DNA of 64,000 nucleotides, from positions 31,706 to 95,705 of the forward strand of contig CBDDLT010000014.1 in assembly GCA_965230755.1 (NCBI GenBank), written 5' to 3'. Position 1 is the stretch's first letter. Each line of letters begins with the position of its first letter. The notes under the pieces are model-generated. The model was given only the letters and a program-made list of their open reading frames with translations, did no database searches and had not been told where the DNA came from. The DNA is from DATFJT01 sp965230755 (GTDB lineage Bacteria; Bacteroidota; Bacteroidia; Chitinophagales; Saprospiraceae). Positions 52,808 to 62,319 of the stretch are shown in pieces. The position numbers were made by a program, and so were the translations under genes.

Positions 52808-54421
52808 TCAAGTTGCCATTTGGAGATTGGATTTTCCCTTGATTCGAACGACATTAAAATCAATTTTAATCCGGTCCTCACGGGCCATAAGATCTTCAAT
52901 TTCATAGTTCAATTGATCTCTAGCGTTAAATATATTCGACTCTATATATTTCATCTGATCCAGAGAAAGATCATCAAAATGGAAATCGAATTCAACATCT
53001 AGTTTATTATGCTTGGTAGATAAAGTATAAAAGCTATTAACTCTGGTCAAGTTTAGATCAAGGGCTATAATTATTAGATACCAGCAAACCAATAAGTAAG
53101 TCCCCGGTAACATTTGATCCTTGCGCCAATCCTTTTTTGAATAATTCAACTGAATGGTTTGATTCCAATTACAGAACATACCCACAGAATCAATGAATTC
53201 ATTGGAAGAGATCTCGTCTCCGCGATAAGCCATTCTAAGCAATTGAAAAAACTTGCCAATCTGATGGAAATAGTTTTGACCCAATTCACCATTAGACCGC
53301 ATATGATCTAATTGAATTTTTTCCAGAAGAATAAGCCAGGTGGTGTTAGATTTCTGAAATAAAACGGATTCCTTCAAATTCAAAGGCCTTTGATCGCTTC
53401 TAAAAGAATCCGCAACTATATCACTAACTCTAGAACGCAGCCTGCCAGAGTTCCTCGTAAATTCTAAGAACTCAATTTTCTCTGTTTGACTCCATTTAAA
53501 CTGACTTAGTAAATCTTCATTCTCATATGGCAAGACATCCTCTAAAATTTCAAATGATTCTGTAGAACTAATTCGTCCCTCTATATACAGATTATAGAAG
53601 TGATGTACATATCTAAATTCAAAGTTCTGAGCCAACTCCCGATAAAATTCCTCCGCCTTTTTTTCACTTTTGGACTTTTGAATAATGAGTAAATGACAAA
53701 TGATCAATTCGTCGGTTAATGTCCCCCACTCTTTCGCACTTTCAATAGACCATAACTTGATCGCCTCAGAATTCCTGTTTTTAGATTTGTATATCAATAG
53801 CTGAAGATATACTAGCCTCTTTTTCAAAGCTTCTAAATCAAATTCTTTGACAATATTTTTAAGCTTTCTAATCCATTCATCTGCCGAGAATTGATCTGAT
53901 TCTCTTAAGTCAATCTCAACCAGGAGGCTATATAGGAGCCCCAATAAGAAGTTGTTTCGATCGGATTCAAAATACTGTGAGGATTTCCTTAGTTCAAGGG
54001 CTTTAAAAATGATTCTTTTGGAATTCTTATACCGGGCTGCGTTAAACTCAATTTTAGAGAGTAAGTAGTGTGACAGTAAAGACTCTGTTAAACTCTTTAA
54101 ATTGATATTTACGGGATCTATTGAGCTTAACTTCCTTCTTTTCTCTGACGACAAAAATGCACGAAACAAATTCTGAATTCCAGTATAGGGAATTTCGAAT
54201 TTTCCTTCATTTCGATCTATTTGGGTACTTAGAAAGTCAAAGTCCTGTTCTATTAAGGACATCCAGAAACTAGCCTCATTCCGTTCTACAACGCTATCCT
54301 CATCAGACGTATCCTCTTCCAGCCAATCCTCTAGGTAATATAGGGCTATGGCCGGTTTGTTAAAAAGATTCGACCAAAACGAATATTTAATACCAGTGTC
54401 CTCTGAAGACAGTTTCCTCAT
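52808..54421 (-). CDS. Large hypothetical helical protein
   Basis: This 537-residue cytoplasmic protein has no signal peptide and no recognised domain. Much of it is predicted helical, with TPR-like pairs such as LSHYLLSKIEFNAARYKNSK and LQLLIYKSKNRNSEAIKLWS. Near the C-terminus there is a hydrophobic stretch (TYLLVCWYLIIIALDLNL). It is on the same strand as the LytTR regulator (189 bp between them), so they may be functionally linked. A lone helical repeat scaffold is the most I can say. Confidence 0.65.
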   Translation of the reverse strand: MRKLSSEDTGIKYSFWSNLFNKPAIALYYLEDWLEEDTSDEDSVVERNEASFWMSLIEQDFDFLSTQIDRNEGKFEIPYTGIQNLFRAFLSSEKRRKLSSIDPVNINLKSLTESLLSHYLLSKIEFNAARYKNSKRIIFKALELRKSSQYFESDRNNFLLGLLYSLLVEIDLRESDQFSADEWIRKLKNIVKEFDLEALKKRLVYLQLLIYKSKNRNSEAIKLWSIESAKEWGTLTDELIICHLLIIQKSKSEKKAEEFYRELAQNFEFRYVHHFYNLYIEGRISSTESFEILEDVLPYENEDLLSQFKWSQTEKIEFLEFTRNSGRLRSRVSDIVADSFRSDQRPLNLKESVLFQKSNTTWLILLEKIQLDHMRSNGELGQNYFHQIGKFFQLLRMAYRGDEISSNEFIDSVGMFCNWNQTIQLNYSKKDWRKDQMLPGTYLLVCWYLIIIALDLNLTRVNSFYTLSTKHNKLDVEFDFHFDDLSLDQMKYIESNIFNARDQLNYEIEDLMAREDRIKIDFNVVRIKGKSNLQMAT

Positions 54422-54609
54422 TGCATAAATTTAAAAGGTCATACAATATAAGATTGTACGACCAATTGTCAGTCTTTCATAGCATAATTATACTCCATAC
54501 TACTAGCTTAGCAATAGTTTGGTTCTGACAGGGAGCAAAAATAAAAATAAAATACTTAAAAATCGATCTATAAACCATTTGTTTACAGAAACTATTACAT
54601 ATGTATTTT

Positions 54610-55311
54610 TTATATAATTTGTAAATTACTGATAAGAGTGGACTTCTTCCTTCTGGATACTGGAATTTCATCTCCATTTTCCAATCTCATTTTACTTCCC
54701 GCCATGGTTTCAATCCATTTGACTTTCCCAATATTGACCATATGACTTTTATGAACCCTCACAAAGAGCTCTGGGCTCAATTGATGCTCAAAATGCTTCA
54801 AAGGTTTAGAACAGATAATCCGTTCTCCTGTCAATAAGTGTACAACCGAATAATTCTTGTCCGCTTCTATTCTCAGAATTTCTGCCTCCTTGACCACAGA
54901 AATACCCTCACTACTGTTAATCCCTAAAAGATTTACACCGGTCTTTGATGTAGAAGTCTGGGGTTTCGAGATAAGTCTTTTCGAATCCTGAAAAAATCTC
55001 TCAAAAACAATGTCTAATTCATCCAAACTAAACGGCCTCAATAAAAAACCAAAAGCCCCTAAATTATTGGCTCTTGGAGCATGACAGATATTGAAAGAAC
55101 TCACCAATATGGTCCTACCATTATTAACTCCTTTCTCTAGAATATCTTCCCAGTTATAATTTGATGTATCGAGAACAACCATATCCGGATGTTCTTCATC
55201 GGCGTTATCTTTTTGTATTTCAAAAAGATCTACCTTATTAGATTTTTTTAGATACTCTGTGAACAACTCCTCTAATACAGGAATTTCTTCTACAATGGAA
55301 AGCTTCAACAT
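54610..55311 (-). CDS. LytTR-family response regulator with divergent receiver
   Basis: The 233-residue protein has an N-terminal receiver-like domain and a C-terminal LytTR DNA-binding domain (about 130-233): ILRIEADKNYSVVHLLTGE, FVRVHKSHMVNIGKVKWIE and EIPVSRRKK. In the receiver the acidic pair is Glu8-Glu9, Asp48 is a likely phosphate acceptor (VVLD), and the conserved Lys-Pro is Arg-Pro (LLRPF). The Lys-to-Arg change raises the question of whether phosphorylation still signals in the normal way. No histidine kinase gene is next to it. Confidence 0.85.
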   Translation of the reverse strand: MLKLSIVEEIPVLEELFTEYLKKSNKVDLFEIQKDNADEEHPDMVVLDTSNYNWEDILEKGVNNGRTILVSSFNICHAPRANNLGAFGFLLRPFSLDELDIVFERFFQDSKRLISKPQTSTSKTGVNLLGINSSEGISVVKEAEILRIEADKNYSVVHLLTGERIICSKPLKHFEHQLSPELFVRVHKSHMVNIGKVKWIETMAGSKMRLENGDEIPVSRRKKSTLISNLQII

Positions 55312-55503
55312 ACCGCATTAATAAACTGAATCAAAGTTAATTAATTAATTTTATAATACGTAATGAATTAATTTTGTGGAGACAATAGAGAAATCCATCT
55401 ACCTTCTAACATGGGCCTTGAGAAAATTCTACTGTTGAAATATTCTATTTTGGCCTGATTTTAGTTATTATTGAGAAGTACTATTCAAGCTAGGGTTTAA
55501 ACT

Positions 55504-56325
55504 ATGAGATTTGGAGAGGGTGCAGTTTTAGAAAAAATGCATGAAATCATATTCGAGGCGGACACGAGGGCAGGAAAAATATTTGATATTGTCCTCTTGA
55601 TCATTATCCTTCTGAGTGTATTTGTTGTATTAGTTGATAGTGTTCCAATTATTCATGAGAATAATGAAAGACTGCTCATCATTCTTGAATGGATTTTCAC
55701 CATCATATTTAGCATTGAATACATAATGAGAATAATTTCATCTAAGAGACCGGCTGGTTATATTTTTAGCTTTTTTGGAATTATTGACTTACTATCTATT
55801 CTACCGGCTTTTATAGGTTTAATATTTGCTGGCGGTCATTACCTTCTGACGATAAGAGCACTTCGATTATTGCGGGTATTTAGAATATTCAAGTTAGCCC
55901 AGTTCGTTGTAGAGGGCAATAACTTAATTATTGCCTTGAGAAAGAGTAGAAGAAAAATCACCATTTTCCTTCTTTTCGTTTTAATGGTAACCACTTTTAT
56001 GGGATCCTTGATGTATGTCATTGAGAGCAATCAAGATTCCGGATTTACCAGTATTCCGCGCAGTATTTATTGGGCAGTGGTTACCTTGACTACTGTTGGA
56101 TATGGAGACATAGCGCCTTCCACCAATTTTGGACAATTTATTGCTGCTATAATGATGATCCTAGGTTATGCGGTCATCGCCGTTCCCACCGGTATTGTCG
56201 GTGCGGAGATAGCCCAGCAGAATTCAGAAGAAAAAGAGATCAGCACCCAGGCATGTGCTTACTGCGCCAAGGATGATCATGAATACGGGGCGAATTACTG
56301 CAATAATTGTGGAGGAAAGTTGTAG
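55504..56325 (+). CDS. Voltage-gated potassium channel with C-terminal zinc ribbon
   Basis: The 273-residue protein has a voltage-sensor-like region with basic S4 residues (RALRLLRVFRIFKL, residues 118-131) and the pore filter TTVGYGD (196-202), so it should conduct potassium. After the last membrane helix, a short zinc ribbon has Cys251, Cys254, Cys266 and Cys269. It could bind a metal or another protein and control gating. It is divergent from the LytTR gene and convergent with doxX (6 bp). Confidence 0.9.
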   Translation: MRFGEGAVLEKMHEIIFEADTRAGKIFDIVLLIIILLSVFVVLVDSVPIIHENNERLLIILEWIFTIIFSIEYIMRIISSKRPAGYIFSFFGIIDLLSILPAFIGLIFAGGHYLLTIRALRLLRVFRIFKLAQFVVEGNNLIIALRKSRRKITIFLLFVLMVTTFMGSLMYVIESNQDSGFTSIPRSIYWAVVTLTTVGYGDIAPSTNFGQFIAAIMMILGYAVIAVPTGIVGAEIAQQNSEEKEISTQACAYCAKDDHEYGANYCNNCGGKL

Positions 56326-56331
56326 CTAGTT

Positions 56332-56757
56332 CTACAAGTCCTTACTACTTATTCTAAGCACTTTTATCAGTCTCTTGACACTGTATTTCCCACTTCCATG
56401 TGAAATCAACATACAAAGTCCGCCTACAATGGCCATGTTTCTCATGAATGAAATGGAATTTACTCTTCTCAATTCGATGGGGTCATCCCAAAAACTATAA
56501 ATGATGAATGTCACCGGGACCCAATAAGCCATTAATAAAATGGCTCCAAATCCAACGCGATATCCTATCAAAAGCAATATACCACCCAAAAGCAATACAA
56601 ATCCTGCCAGCCCAATCAACAAATCCTGTCTCCATAGAATAGAATACGCTGTCAATGTTTCCTTAGTTGAAGCCCAATGTGCAAGTGTGTCATAAGCCTC
56701 AAAAAGAAAAATTGCCGCGATCAAAATTCTGCCTATTAAGTCAACAATGTCCTTCAT
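56332..56757 (-). CDS. DoxX family membrane protein
   Basis: The 141-residue protein has four membrane segments and matches the DoxX family: GRILIAAIFLFEAYDTLAHW, then LLIGLAGFVLLLGGILLLIGYRVGFGAILLMAYWVPVTFII. The family is broadly linked to quinol or redox membrane proteins, but no catalytic role is certain. Its end nearly touches the convergent channel gene. Confidence 0.85.
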   Translation of the reverse strand: MKDIVDLIGRILIAAIFLFEAYDTLAHWASTKETLTAYSILWRQDLLIGLAGFVLLLGGILLLIGYRVGFGAILLMAYWVPVTFIIYSFWDDPIELRRVNSISFMRNMAIVGGLCMLISHGSGKYSVKRLIKVLRISSKDL

Positions 56758-56936
56758 TCATTTGATTTTGTAATTAACGAAAACAAAGGATGCTCCAAAA
56801 CCATTTTCTACCAATGGTCTTTTCCAATGTTTTCTCTACTTATTCCTAATCAGTGTGTACTAAAAGCTAGGGTAATGAATACAATTAAATGCCGTCTTTA
56901 AATAGGCAATATAAGTTAATTGTTCTAGATTCCATC
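56758..56936. other. Intergenic, no feature seen
   Basis: This 179-bp stretch between doxX and the flavoprotein gene is A+T-rich. I see no terminator, promoter match or gene. Confidence 0.5.
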
Positions 56937-58529
56937 CTAAATCATCTCAGAAGCAATTGATTTGGCCACATTCTGACCATCCAAAGCAGCAGAGATTATA
57001 CCTCCCGCATATCCTGCTCCTTCACCACAAGGGTACAATCCTTTAACATCGAAAGATTCATAGTTCCGATCTCTGGGAATTCTAACCGGACTGCTAGTTC
57101 GACTTTCAACTGCCACTAAAAGTGCTTGTTTAGAGATATACCCAGGCATTTTCCTATTGAACTTCAATAGCGCCTCTCTTAATCTCGAGCTTATAAATTG
57201 GGGAAGAAGTAAATGTAGGGGGGCAGAATAAATTCCAGGGATATAACTGCATTTGGGGAGATCCTCATTTCTGCTCTCCTTTCCGTCTATAAAATCCCTA
57301 ACCAGCTGAGCCGGCCCTTTTTGTGATCCATCACCATATTCGAATAGTTTTTGCTCAACGCTTTGCTGAAATTTTATGCCTTTTTCCCATTCATGATCAC
57401 ATTTTATATCTGTTAAATCCTCCTCCTTAACTTCTACTACCATGCCTGAATTGGCAAAAGGACTGTCGCGTTTCGAAAGAGACATTCCGTTGACGACAAT
57501 TTCACCTTCTCTTGTAGCAGCAGGAACAATAAGTCCTCCAGGACACATGCAAAAAGAATAAACACCATGATCGTCTACTTGACAGACTAGCTTATAAGAG
57601 GCTGCCATGATATTGGGGTGCCTCTTCTCCATATTCAACTGACTTTTATCGATGAAACCTTGTGGATGTTCAATCCTAACCCCAAGGGCGAAAGGTTTAA
57701 ATTCTAGCTTGACCGAGATTTGGTCTAGCATATAATATACATCTCTTGCACTATGGCCAGTTGCCAATATTACCCGCTTTGCTGAGAATTCATTGCCCTT
57801 ATTCGTCTTTAACGCTTTAATCCCGGAATCATCCCGAATCATTTCCACCACTCTTTCTCCAAAAAGAATCTCTCCACCCGCCTGAAGAATAGTATCTCGA
57901 ATATTCGCAATAATTCCAGGCAATTTATTACTACCGATATGTGGATGCGCCTCGTACAATATCTCATTCGAAGCGCCATGAGCCACCAAACCACTGAGAA
58001 TAGACTCAATCCTACCTCTTTTCTGACTTCGAGTATACAGCTTTCCGTCAGAGTAGGTGCCTGCCCCACCCTCACCAAAGCAGTAGTTCGAATCAGGATT
58101 CACCGTATCGAATTGCTGAATTTGCCTTAAATCCCTTCTTCTATCTCGTACATTTTTCCCTCGTTCCAAAATAATGGGCTTAATTCCATTTCGAATCAAT
58201 TCTAATGCTGCGAAATATCCTGCCGGTCCCGCCCCAACGATAAATACCTCTTCTGCAGAACTCACATCCGTATAATTCCAGGCAAAAACTTCAGAACATG
58301 GAATGTCTTTCAGATCTCGGAACACTTTATACCTCAATCTAAATACCGGCACTTTTTTGCGTGCGTCAAGAGATTTACGATGTAAATAGTGAAAATAGAA
58401 GGACTTCTTCCACCCCAACTTCTTCAGTTTTGAATATAATCTTTTTTGGAGTTCGTCTTGATTGTTGATCCGCTCGGGATCTATCTGGATTTCAATAAAA
58501 ATGACTTCTTGTTCTTCAGTTTCTTCCAT
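56937..58529 (-). CDS. FAD-dependent oxidoreductase of the COG2509 type
   Basis: The 530-residue protein has an N-terminal region of about 85 residues, then a Rossmann FAD motif (VFIVGAGPAGYFAALEL) and a CFGEGGAGTYSDGKLYTR segment, followed by NKLPGIIANIRDTI, RVILATGHSARDVYYML and a C-terminal PCGEGAGYAGGIISAALDG. These are typical of uncharacterised COG2509 dehydrogenases. The product may act on a small metabolite, but no substrate is known. The C-terminal residues end in KSIASEMI. Confidence 0.87.
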   Translation of the reverse strand: MEETEEQEVIFIEIQIDPERINNQDELQKRLYSKLKKLGWKKSFYFHYLHRKSLDARKKVPVFRLRYKVFRDLKDIPCSEVFAWNYTDVSSAEEVFIVGAGPAGYFAALELIRNGIKPIILERGKNVRDRRRDLRQIQQFDTVNPDSNYCFGEGGAGTYSDGKLYTRSQKRGRIESILSGLVAHGASNEILYEAHPHIGSNKLPGIIANIRDTILQAGGEILFGERVVEMIRDDSGIKALKTNKGNEFSAKRVILATGHSARDVYYMLDQISVKLEFKPFALGVRIEHPQGFIDKSQLNMEKRHPNIMAASYKLVCQVDDHGVYSFCMCPGGLIVPAATREGEIVVNGMSLSKRDSPFANSGMVVEVKEEDLTDIKCDHEWEKGIKFQQSVEQKLFEYGDGSQKGPAQLVRDFIDGKESRNEDLPKCSYIPGIYSAPLHLLLPQFISSRLREALLKFNRKMPGYISKQALLVAVESRTSSPVRIPRDRNYESFDVKGLYPCGEGAGYAGGIISAALDGQNVAKSIASEMI

Positions 58530-58540
58530 GAAGAAAACTT

Positions 58541-58969
58541 TTATCTGCGTTGAAGTTCGTTATTCGAAACATCAAATTCTTCAGGATAATATACAGTGAG
58601 CACGATATTCTCCTCTGCTTGGCCGCTGGAAGAAGAAAATATTCTAAAAGCCGCTTTCTCCACAAATGCCAGAAGTTCCTGATTGGTTTTTTCCAACTGT
58701 AGGTTATAGCGATTTGTCTTCAGCAATGACAAGTACATATTCCTTGCGACATTGCCTACTTTTACATGATATTCAAATAAAAAATTATCGCTTTCCCATT
58801 TCTTAAACTCTAGTTGAGCCGGTGTATCGAAAGCAACTTTATCCACTCCTTTACTCTCAAAATGCCTGTAGATGTATTTATTATTCTGCGCTTCGAGCTC
58901 TATATTAACAGCCAATAATGCCATCGCAACAAGGATCGAATTAATTATCCATCGAACATAACAATTCAT
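58541..58969 (-). CDS. Hypothetical secreted protein
   Basis: The 142-residue protein has a signal peptide (about residues 1-27) and no family I recognise. The mature part has alternating beta segments (YIYRHFESKGVDKVAFDTP, DNFLFEYHVKVGNVARNMY) and ends SNNELQRR. It lies 11 bp upstream of the flavoprotein gene and 4 bp after kdsA, so it is probably translated in the same operon. Confidence 0.65.
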   Translation of the reverse strand: MNCYVRWIINSILVAMALLAVNIELEAQNNKYIYRHFESKGVDKVAFDTPAQLEFKKWESDNFLFEYHVKVGNVARNMYLSLLKTNRYNLQLEKTNQELLAFVEKAAFRIFSSSSGQAEENIVLTVYYPEEFDVSNNELQRR

Positions 58970-58973
58970 AGTG

Positions 58974-59795
58974 CTAAGATTTAACAGCCTGACTAATCTT
59001 CAGGCAATTGATCAATAAGTTCTCAATTTTATCCAAGGCGAGCATATTTGCGCCATCAGAAAGAGCAGTGCTAGGATCATGGTGCGTTTCAATAAATAAC
59101 CCATCCGCTCCAACGGCAAGAGCAGCTTTCGCCATGGTCTCAATTAATTCTGGTCTTCCACCAGTTACTCCACTGGATTGATTAGGCTGTTGCAAACTAT
59201 GCGTACAATCCATGATGCTCACAACATCTAAATCATTGAATACTCTAAAACCCCTAAAATCAACCACTAAATCTCCATATCCAAACATGGTACCCCTTTC
59301 AGTTAGCATTATCAATTCATTGGATTCGCTTCGAACCTTATCCCTTGCAAATCGCATGGATTCAGGACTCATGAATTGACCTTTTTTAACATTGACTACT
59401 TTACCTGTCTTGGCTGCTGCCAATAACAAACTGGTCTGACGACAAAGGAATGCCGGTATCTGCAAAACGTCAACGTAAGCAGCTGCCATTTCCGCTTCTT
59501 CATCTTTGTGAATATCTGTAGTAGTTGGAATATCGAATTCTTCACCAACGTCTTTCAATATTTGCAGGGCTATTTCGTCACCAATCCCATGGAATGAATC
59601 CAATCGTGATCGATTGGCTTTTCTATAAGAACCCTTAAAAATGAATGGGATTTTCAATCGATCACATATATCTACTAATGTTTCAGCGATAGAAAAAGCC
59701 ATCGCTCGATTTTCAATCGCACAGGGACCAGCGATCAGAAGAAAATTCCCGGAATCGGCATTCTTAATTTTAGGAATAGCATTGAAGTCTAACAT
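58974..59795 (-). CDS. kdsA: 3-deoxy-8-phosphooctulonate synthase (KDO 8-P synthase)
   Basis: The 273-residue enzyme condenses arabinose 5-phosphate and phosphoenolpyruvate to KDO 8-phosphate, for lipopolysaccharide. It has GPCAIENRAMAFSIAETL, FKGSYRKANRSRLDSFHG, TDIHKDEEAEMAA and DCTHSLQQPNQSSGVTGGRPEL. Its ATG overlaps the SPOR-protein stop (TAATG), so the two are coupled. Length is normal. Confidence 0.96.
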   Translation of the reverse strand: MLDFNAIPKIKNADSGNFLLIAGPCAIENRAMAFSIAETLVDICDRLKIPFIFKGSYRKANRSRLDSFHGIGDEIALQILKDVGEEFDIPTTTDIHKDEEAEMAAAYVDVLQIPAFLCRQTSLLLAAAKTGKVVNVKKGQFMSPESMRFARDKVRSESNELIMLTERGTMFGYGDLVVDFRGFRVFNDLDVVSIMDCTHSLQQPNQSSGVTGGRPELIETMAKAALAVGADGLFIETHHDPSTALSDGANMLALDKIENLLINCLKISQAVKS

Positions 59796-60892
59796 TAATT
59801 CAATTTCTTAAAGAAAGCTTTGCCATCAATCTTGTCTCTGGCAAATTTTAATTCTTGATTATAATTATCGCAGTTGGTAAAAATGCCCAATTGGGTGCTA
59901 CCCGTTTTTAGTCCTTTTTCAAAAACCCTATATCCACCCGATTCTATAATAGTTTTTAGACGCGAAATATTATTGACATCGCCAAAAACACCTACGATCA
60001 CCGCGCAATCTTTTGATGCTGTAACCGCCGGACTATTGGACGATCCGGACTGCTCGACTTTGGGTTCGTCAGAACTAGACGAGTTTTCTTCTTTATTCTC
60101 TTGATCACTCGAATCGACTATTTCCGTTGAGTTTTGACTGAGCTCATCTGTTTTCGAAGATCCATCTTTTAAATAGAACCAGCCACCAACTAAAGCAAGA
60201 ATAAATCCAAGGAGCAATGAGACCAAAAGTACTTTTGTGAAATTCCCCTTTGATTTATTGGGCTTTGCTTCCTTGGGTTTTTCAATATTCTTTTGCGTCC
60301 CGGATTTCTCCACTGCTGGTTTCACTTGCGAAAGGCTTGTTGTTTTTTTTGGTTTAGGAGCTTCAACTTTTTTCGAATCAATAGTAGTACCTAACGAACT
60401 GGTTTCTTTTCTTGTCGTTCTGCTATCCTTTTTCTTTTTGGTTTCGACTGGCTTCAATTTTATAGCCTCTGCTCTTCTCACCGGTTTTAGATCAATTACC
60501 GGCAAGAATTCGGAATGTGGATCCGTAGTTGAATCATTGGCAATGAGCTCCAATTTATTATTGTTCAACACCAATTGCCCAATACCTTTAAAAAGAACCT
60601 GCTTGCCCTCTTTGAGATGTAACTTAATTTGATCGGTATATCTGGATAATAGATGTCCTATTTGATCCTTGCTAAGTTGATATTCTTCTGACAAGGTTTT
60701 TTCGAGAACGCCATCGCTCTCACTAAGTTTGGCTTCGAATATATATTTGTATCCAGGTGGATAGATTTTTGCTTCCGCGTGATTCAATTCGGCTGAGTGA
60801 TACTCAGAAATAATGGTGCCTAAATCTGCAATGGTCACAGAGCCATTATCGTATAACAAATCTTTAATATGGAGGGCAATATTAATAGCCAT
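59795..60892 (-). CDS. SPOR-domain protein with CCDC81-type HU domains
   Basis: The product of about 365 residues starts with two HU-like CCDC81 bacterial domains (about 1-150: IALHIKDLLYDNGSVTIADLGT, EGKQVLFKGIGQL). A lysine/serine-rich linker leads to one membrane helix (VLLVSLLLGFILALVGGWFYL) and then a C-terminal SPOR domain. SPOR binds denuded septal glycan, so the protein should join the cell division site. ATG 60892 is chosen over TTG 60901. It is coupled to kdsA downstream. Confidence 0.85.
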   Translation of the reverse strand: MAINIALHIKDLLYDNGSVTIADLGTIISEYHSAELNHAEAKIYPPGYKYIFEAKLSESDGVLEKTLSEEYQLSKDQIGHLLSRYTDQIKLHLKEGKQVLFKGIGQLVLNNNKLELIANDSTTDPHSEFLPVIDLKPVRRAEAIKLKPVETKKKKDSRTTRKETSSLGTTIDSKKVEAPKPKKTTSLSQVKPAVEKSGTQKNIEKPKEAKPNKSKGNFTKVLLVSLLLGFILALVGGWFYLKDGSSKTDELSQNSTEIVDSSDQENKEENSSSSDEPKVEQSGSSNSPAVTASKDCAVIVGVFGDVNNISRLKTIIESGGYRVFEKGLKTGSTQLGIFTNCDNYNQELKFARDKIDGKAFFKKLN

Positions 60893-60946
60893 TAAGTACA
60901 ATATTTGTCATAAAGCTAAGAAAAATACGAGAGTTCATATTCATCA

Positions 60947-61279
60947 CTACTCTGTTTCCGGAGCCAACTGAACTTTGAGTCCGTCCAGCTCATCAGATAT
61001 CTTCAATTGACAACCCAATCGACTATTTTCCTTAACAAAAAATGCCTGGTCCAGCATATCTTCTTCATCTTCAGTAGGTGGTTCTAAAACATGATCTGAT
61101 AAAACATAGATATGACAAGTAGAGCAAAGCGCCATACCACCACAAGTTCCTTTAACAGGTAAATCATAGGCTTTACAAATTTCCATCAAGTTGAAATTCA
61201 TATCGGTAGGTGCCTCCAAATCCAGTTCGCAACCCTGTCTGTCTATTAACTTAATTTTGATTGTTTTATCTTCTGTCAT
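60947..61279 (-). CDS. 2Fe-2S ferredoxin, adrenodoxin type
   Basis: The 110-residue protein has four cluster cysteines, Cys46, Cys52, Cys55 and Cys90, in the adrenodoxin/ISC spacing. It should transfer electrons and is a likely partner of the reductase upstream, whose stop overlaps its start (ATGA). The context fits iron-sulfur assembly or a heme/hydroxylase pathway, but no oxygenase is next to it. Confidence 0.92.
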   Translation of the reverse strand: MTEDKTIKIKLIDRQGCELDLEAPTDMNFNLMEICKAYDLPVKGTCGGMALCSTCHIYVLSDHVLEPPTEDEEDMLDQAFFVKENSRLGCQLKISDELDGLKVQLAPETE

Positions 61280-62286
61280 GATTCGAAACCAGTTACTCCA
61301 CTTACAGTGGTGTACTTAAATGAGATCTTTTTATCCGGGTGAATAATTTTATAAGCAGATTGGCACATCAAAGTCGCCTCATGGAATCCACAAAGAATTA
61401 ATTTGAGTTTTCCCGGATAAGTATTGATATCTCCTATTGCGAAAACACCGTCGATATTCGTTTGATAATCAAAAGTATTAACCTTTATTGCATTTTTTTC
61501 TATATCCAAACCCCAGTCTCCCATTGGCCCCAATTTAGGCGTCAAACCAAACAAGGGAATAAAGTCATCCACCTCTTTCCAAAACTCTCCATTCGAACCT
61601 TGATCAACTGCTACTCTTTCTAATTTTCCATCCCCATCTAAGTCAACGACCTGAGCACTTGTCAAAAGTTCTATTTTTCCCTGATCTGCCAACTCTTTTA
61701 CTTTCTCGACCGAATCCAATGCTCCTCTAAATTTTTCCCTTCGGTGAACCAATGTCAACTCTTCCACGATATCTGCTAAGTATATTGTCCAATCCAATGC
61801 ACTATCACCTCCTCCAGCAACTAGAACTCTTCTTCCTTCGAAATAGTTCGGATCTCTGATTATATAGTGCACCCCTTTGTTTTCAAACTCGGGAATGCGA
61901 TCAATCGGAGGCTTTCTAGGCTCAAAGCTACCAAGCCCACCAGCTATAGCAACTACCGGAGCCCAATGTTCGGTTCCATCGCTGGTCGTTACTTTAAATG
62001 AACCATCATCTAACTTCTCCAGGGTTTCTGCCCTTTCACCTAAAGTAAAGCCAGGATTGAATGGTTCTATTTGTTTCATTAAGTTATCGACTAAATCTCC
62101 CGCTAAAATTTCCGGGAATCCGGGAATATCATAAATAGGTTTTTTAGGATAGATTTCGGAAAGTTGACCTCCAACTTGAGGTAACGCATCGATAAGATGG
62201 CACCTGAGTTTCAATAGTCCCGCCTCAAAAACTGTAAACAATCCCGTAGGGCCAGCCCCTATAATTAATATATCGGTCTCAATCAT
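61276..62286 (-). CDS. Ferredoxin--NADP reductase, thioredoxin-reductase-like type
   Basis: The 336-residue flavoprotein has the FAD motif (ILIIGAGPTGLFTVFEAGL), the NADPH domain (VLVAGGGDSALDWTIYL, then VHRREKFRGALDSVEK) and the C-terminal VFAIGDINTYPGKLKLILCG. It belongs to the thioredoxin-reductase-like ferredoxin reductases found in Bacteroidota and Firmicutes. It passes electrons between NADPH and ferredoxin. Its 3' end overlaps the ferredoxin gene by 4 bp, so the two form a pair. Confidence 0.93.
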   Translation of the reverse strand: MIETDILIIGAGPTGLFTVFEAGLLKLRCHLIDALPQVGGQLSEIYPKKPIYDIPGFPEILAGDLVDNLMKQIEPFNPGFTLGERAETLEKLDDGSFKVTTSDGTEHWAPVVAIAGGLGSFEPRKPPIDRIPEFENKGVHYIIRDPNYFEGRRVLVAGGGDSALDWTIYLADIVEELTLVHRREKFRGALDSVEKVKELADQGKIELLTSAQVVDLDGDGKLERVAVDQGSNGEFWKEVDDFIPLFGLTPKLGPMGDWGLDIEKNAIKVNTFDYQTNIDGVFAIGDINTYPGKLKLILCGFHEATLMCQSAYKIIHPDKKISFKYTTVSGVTGFES

Positions 62287-62319
62287 GATATTGCGACATT
62301 TATGAAGGTGTTATTTATT

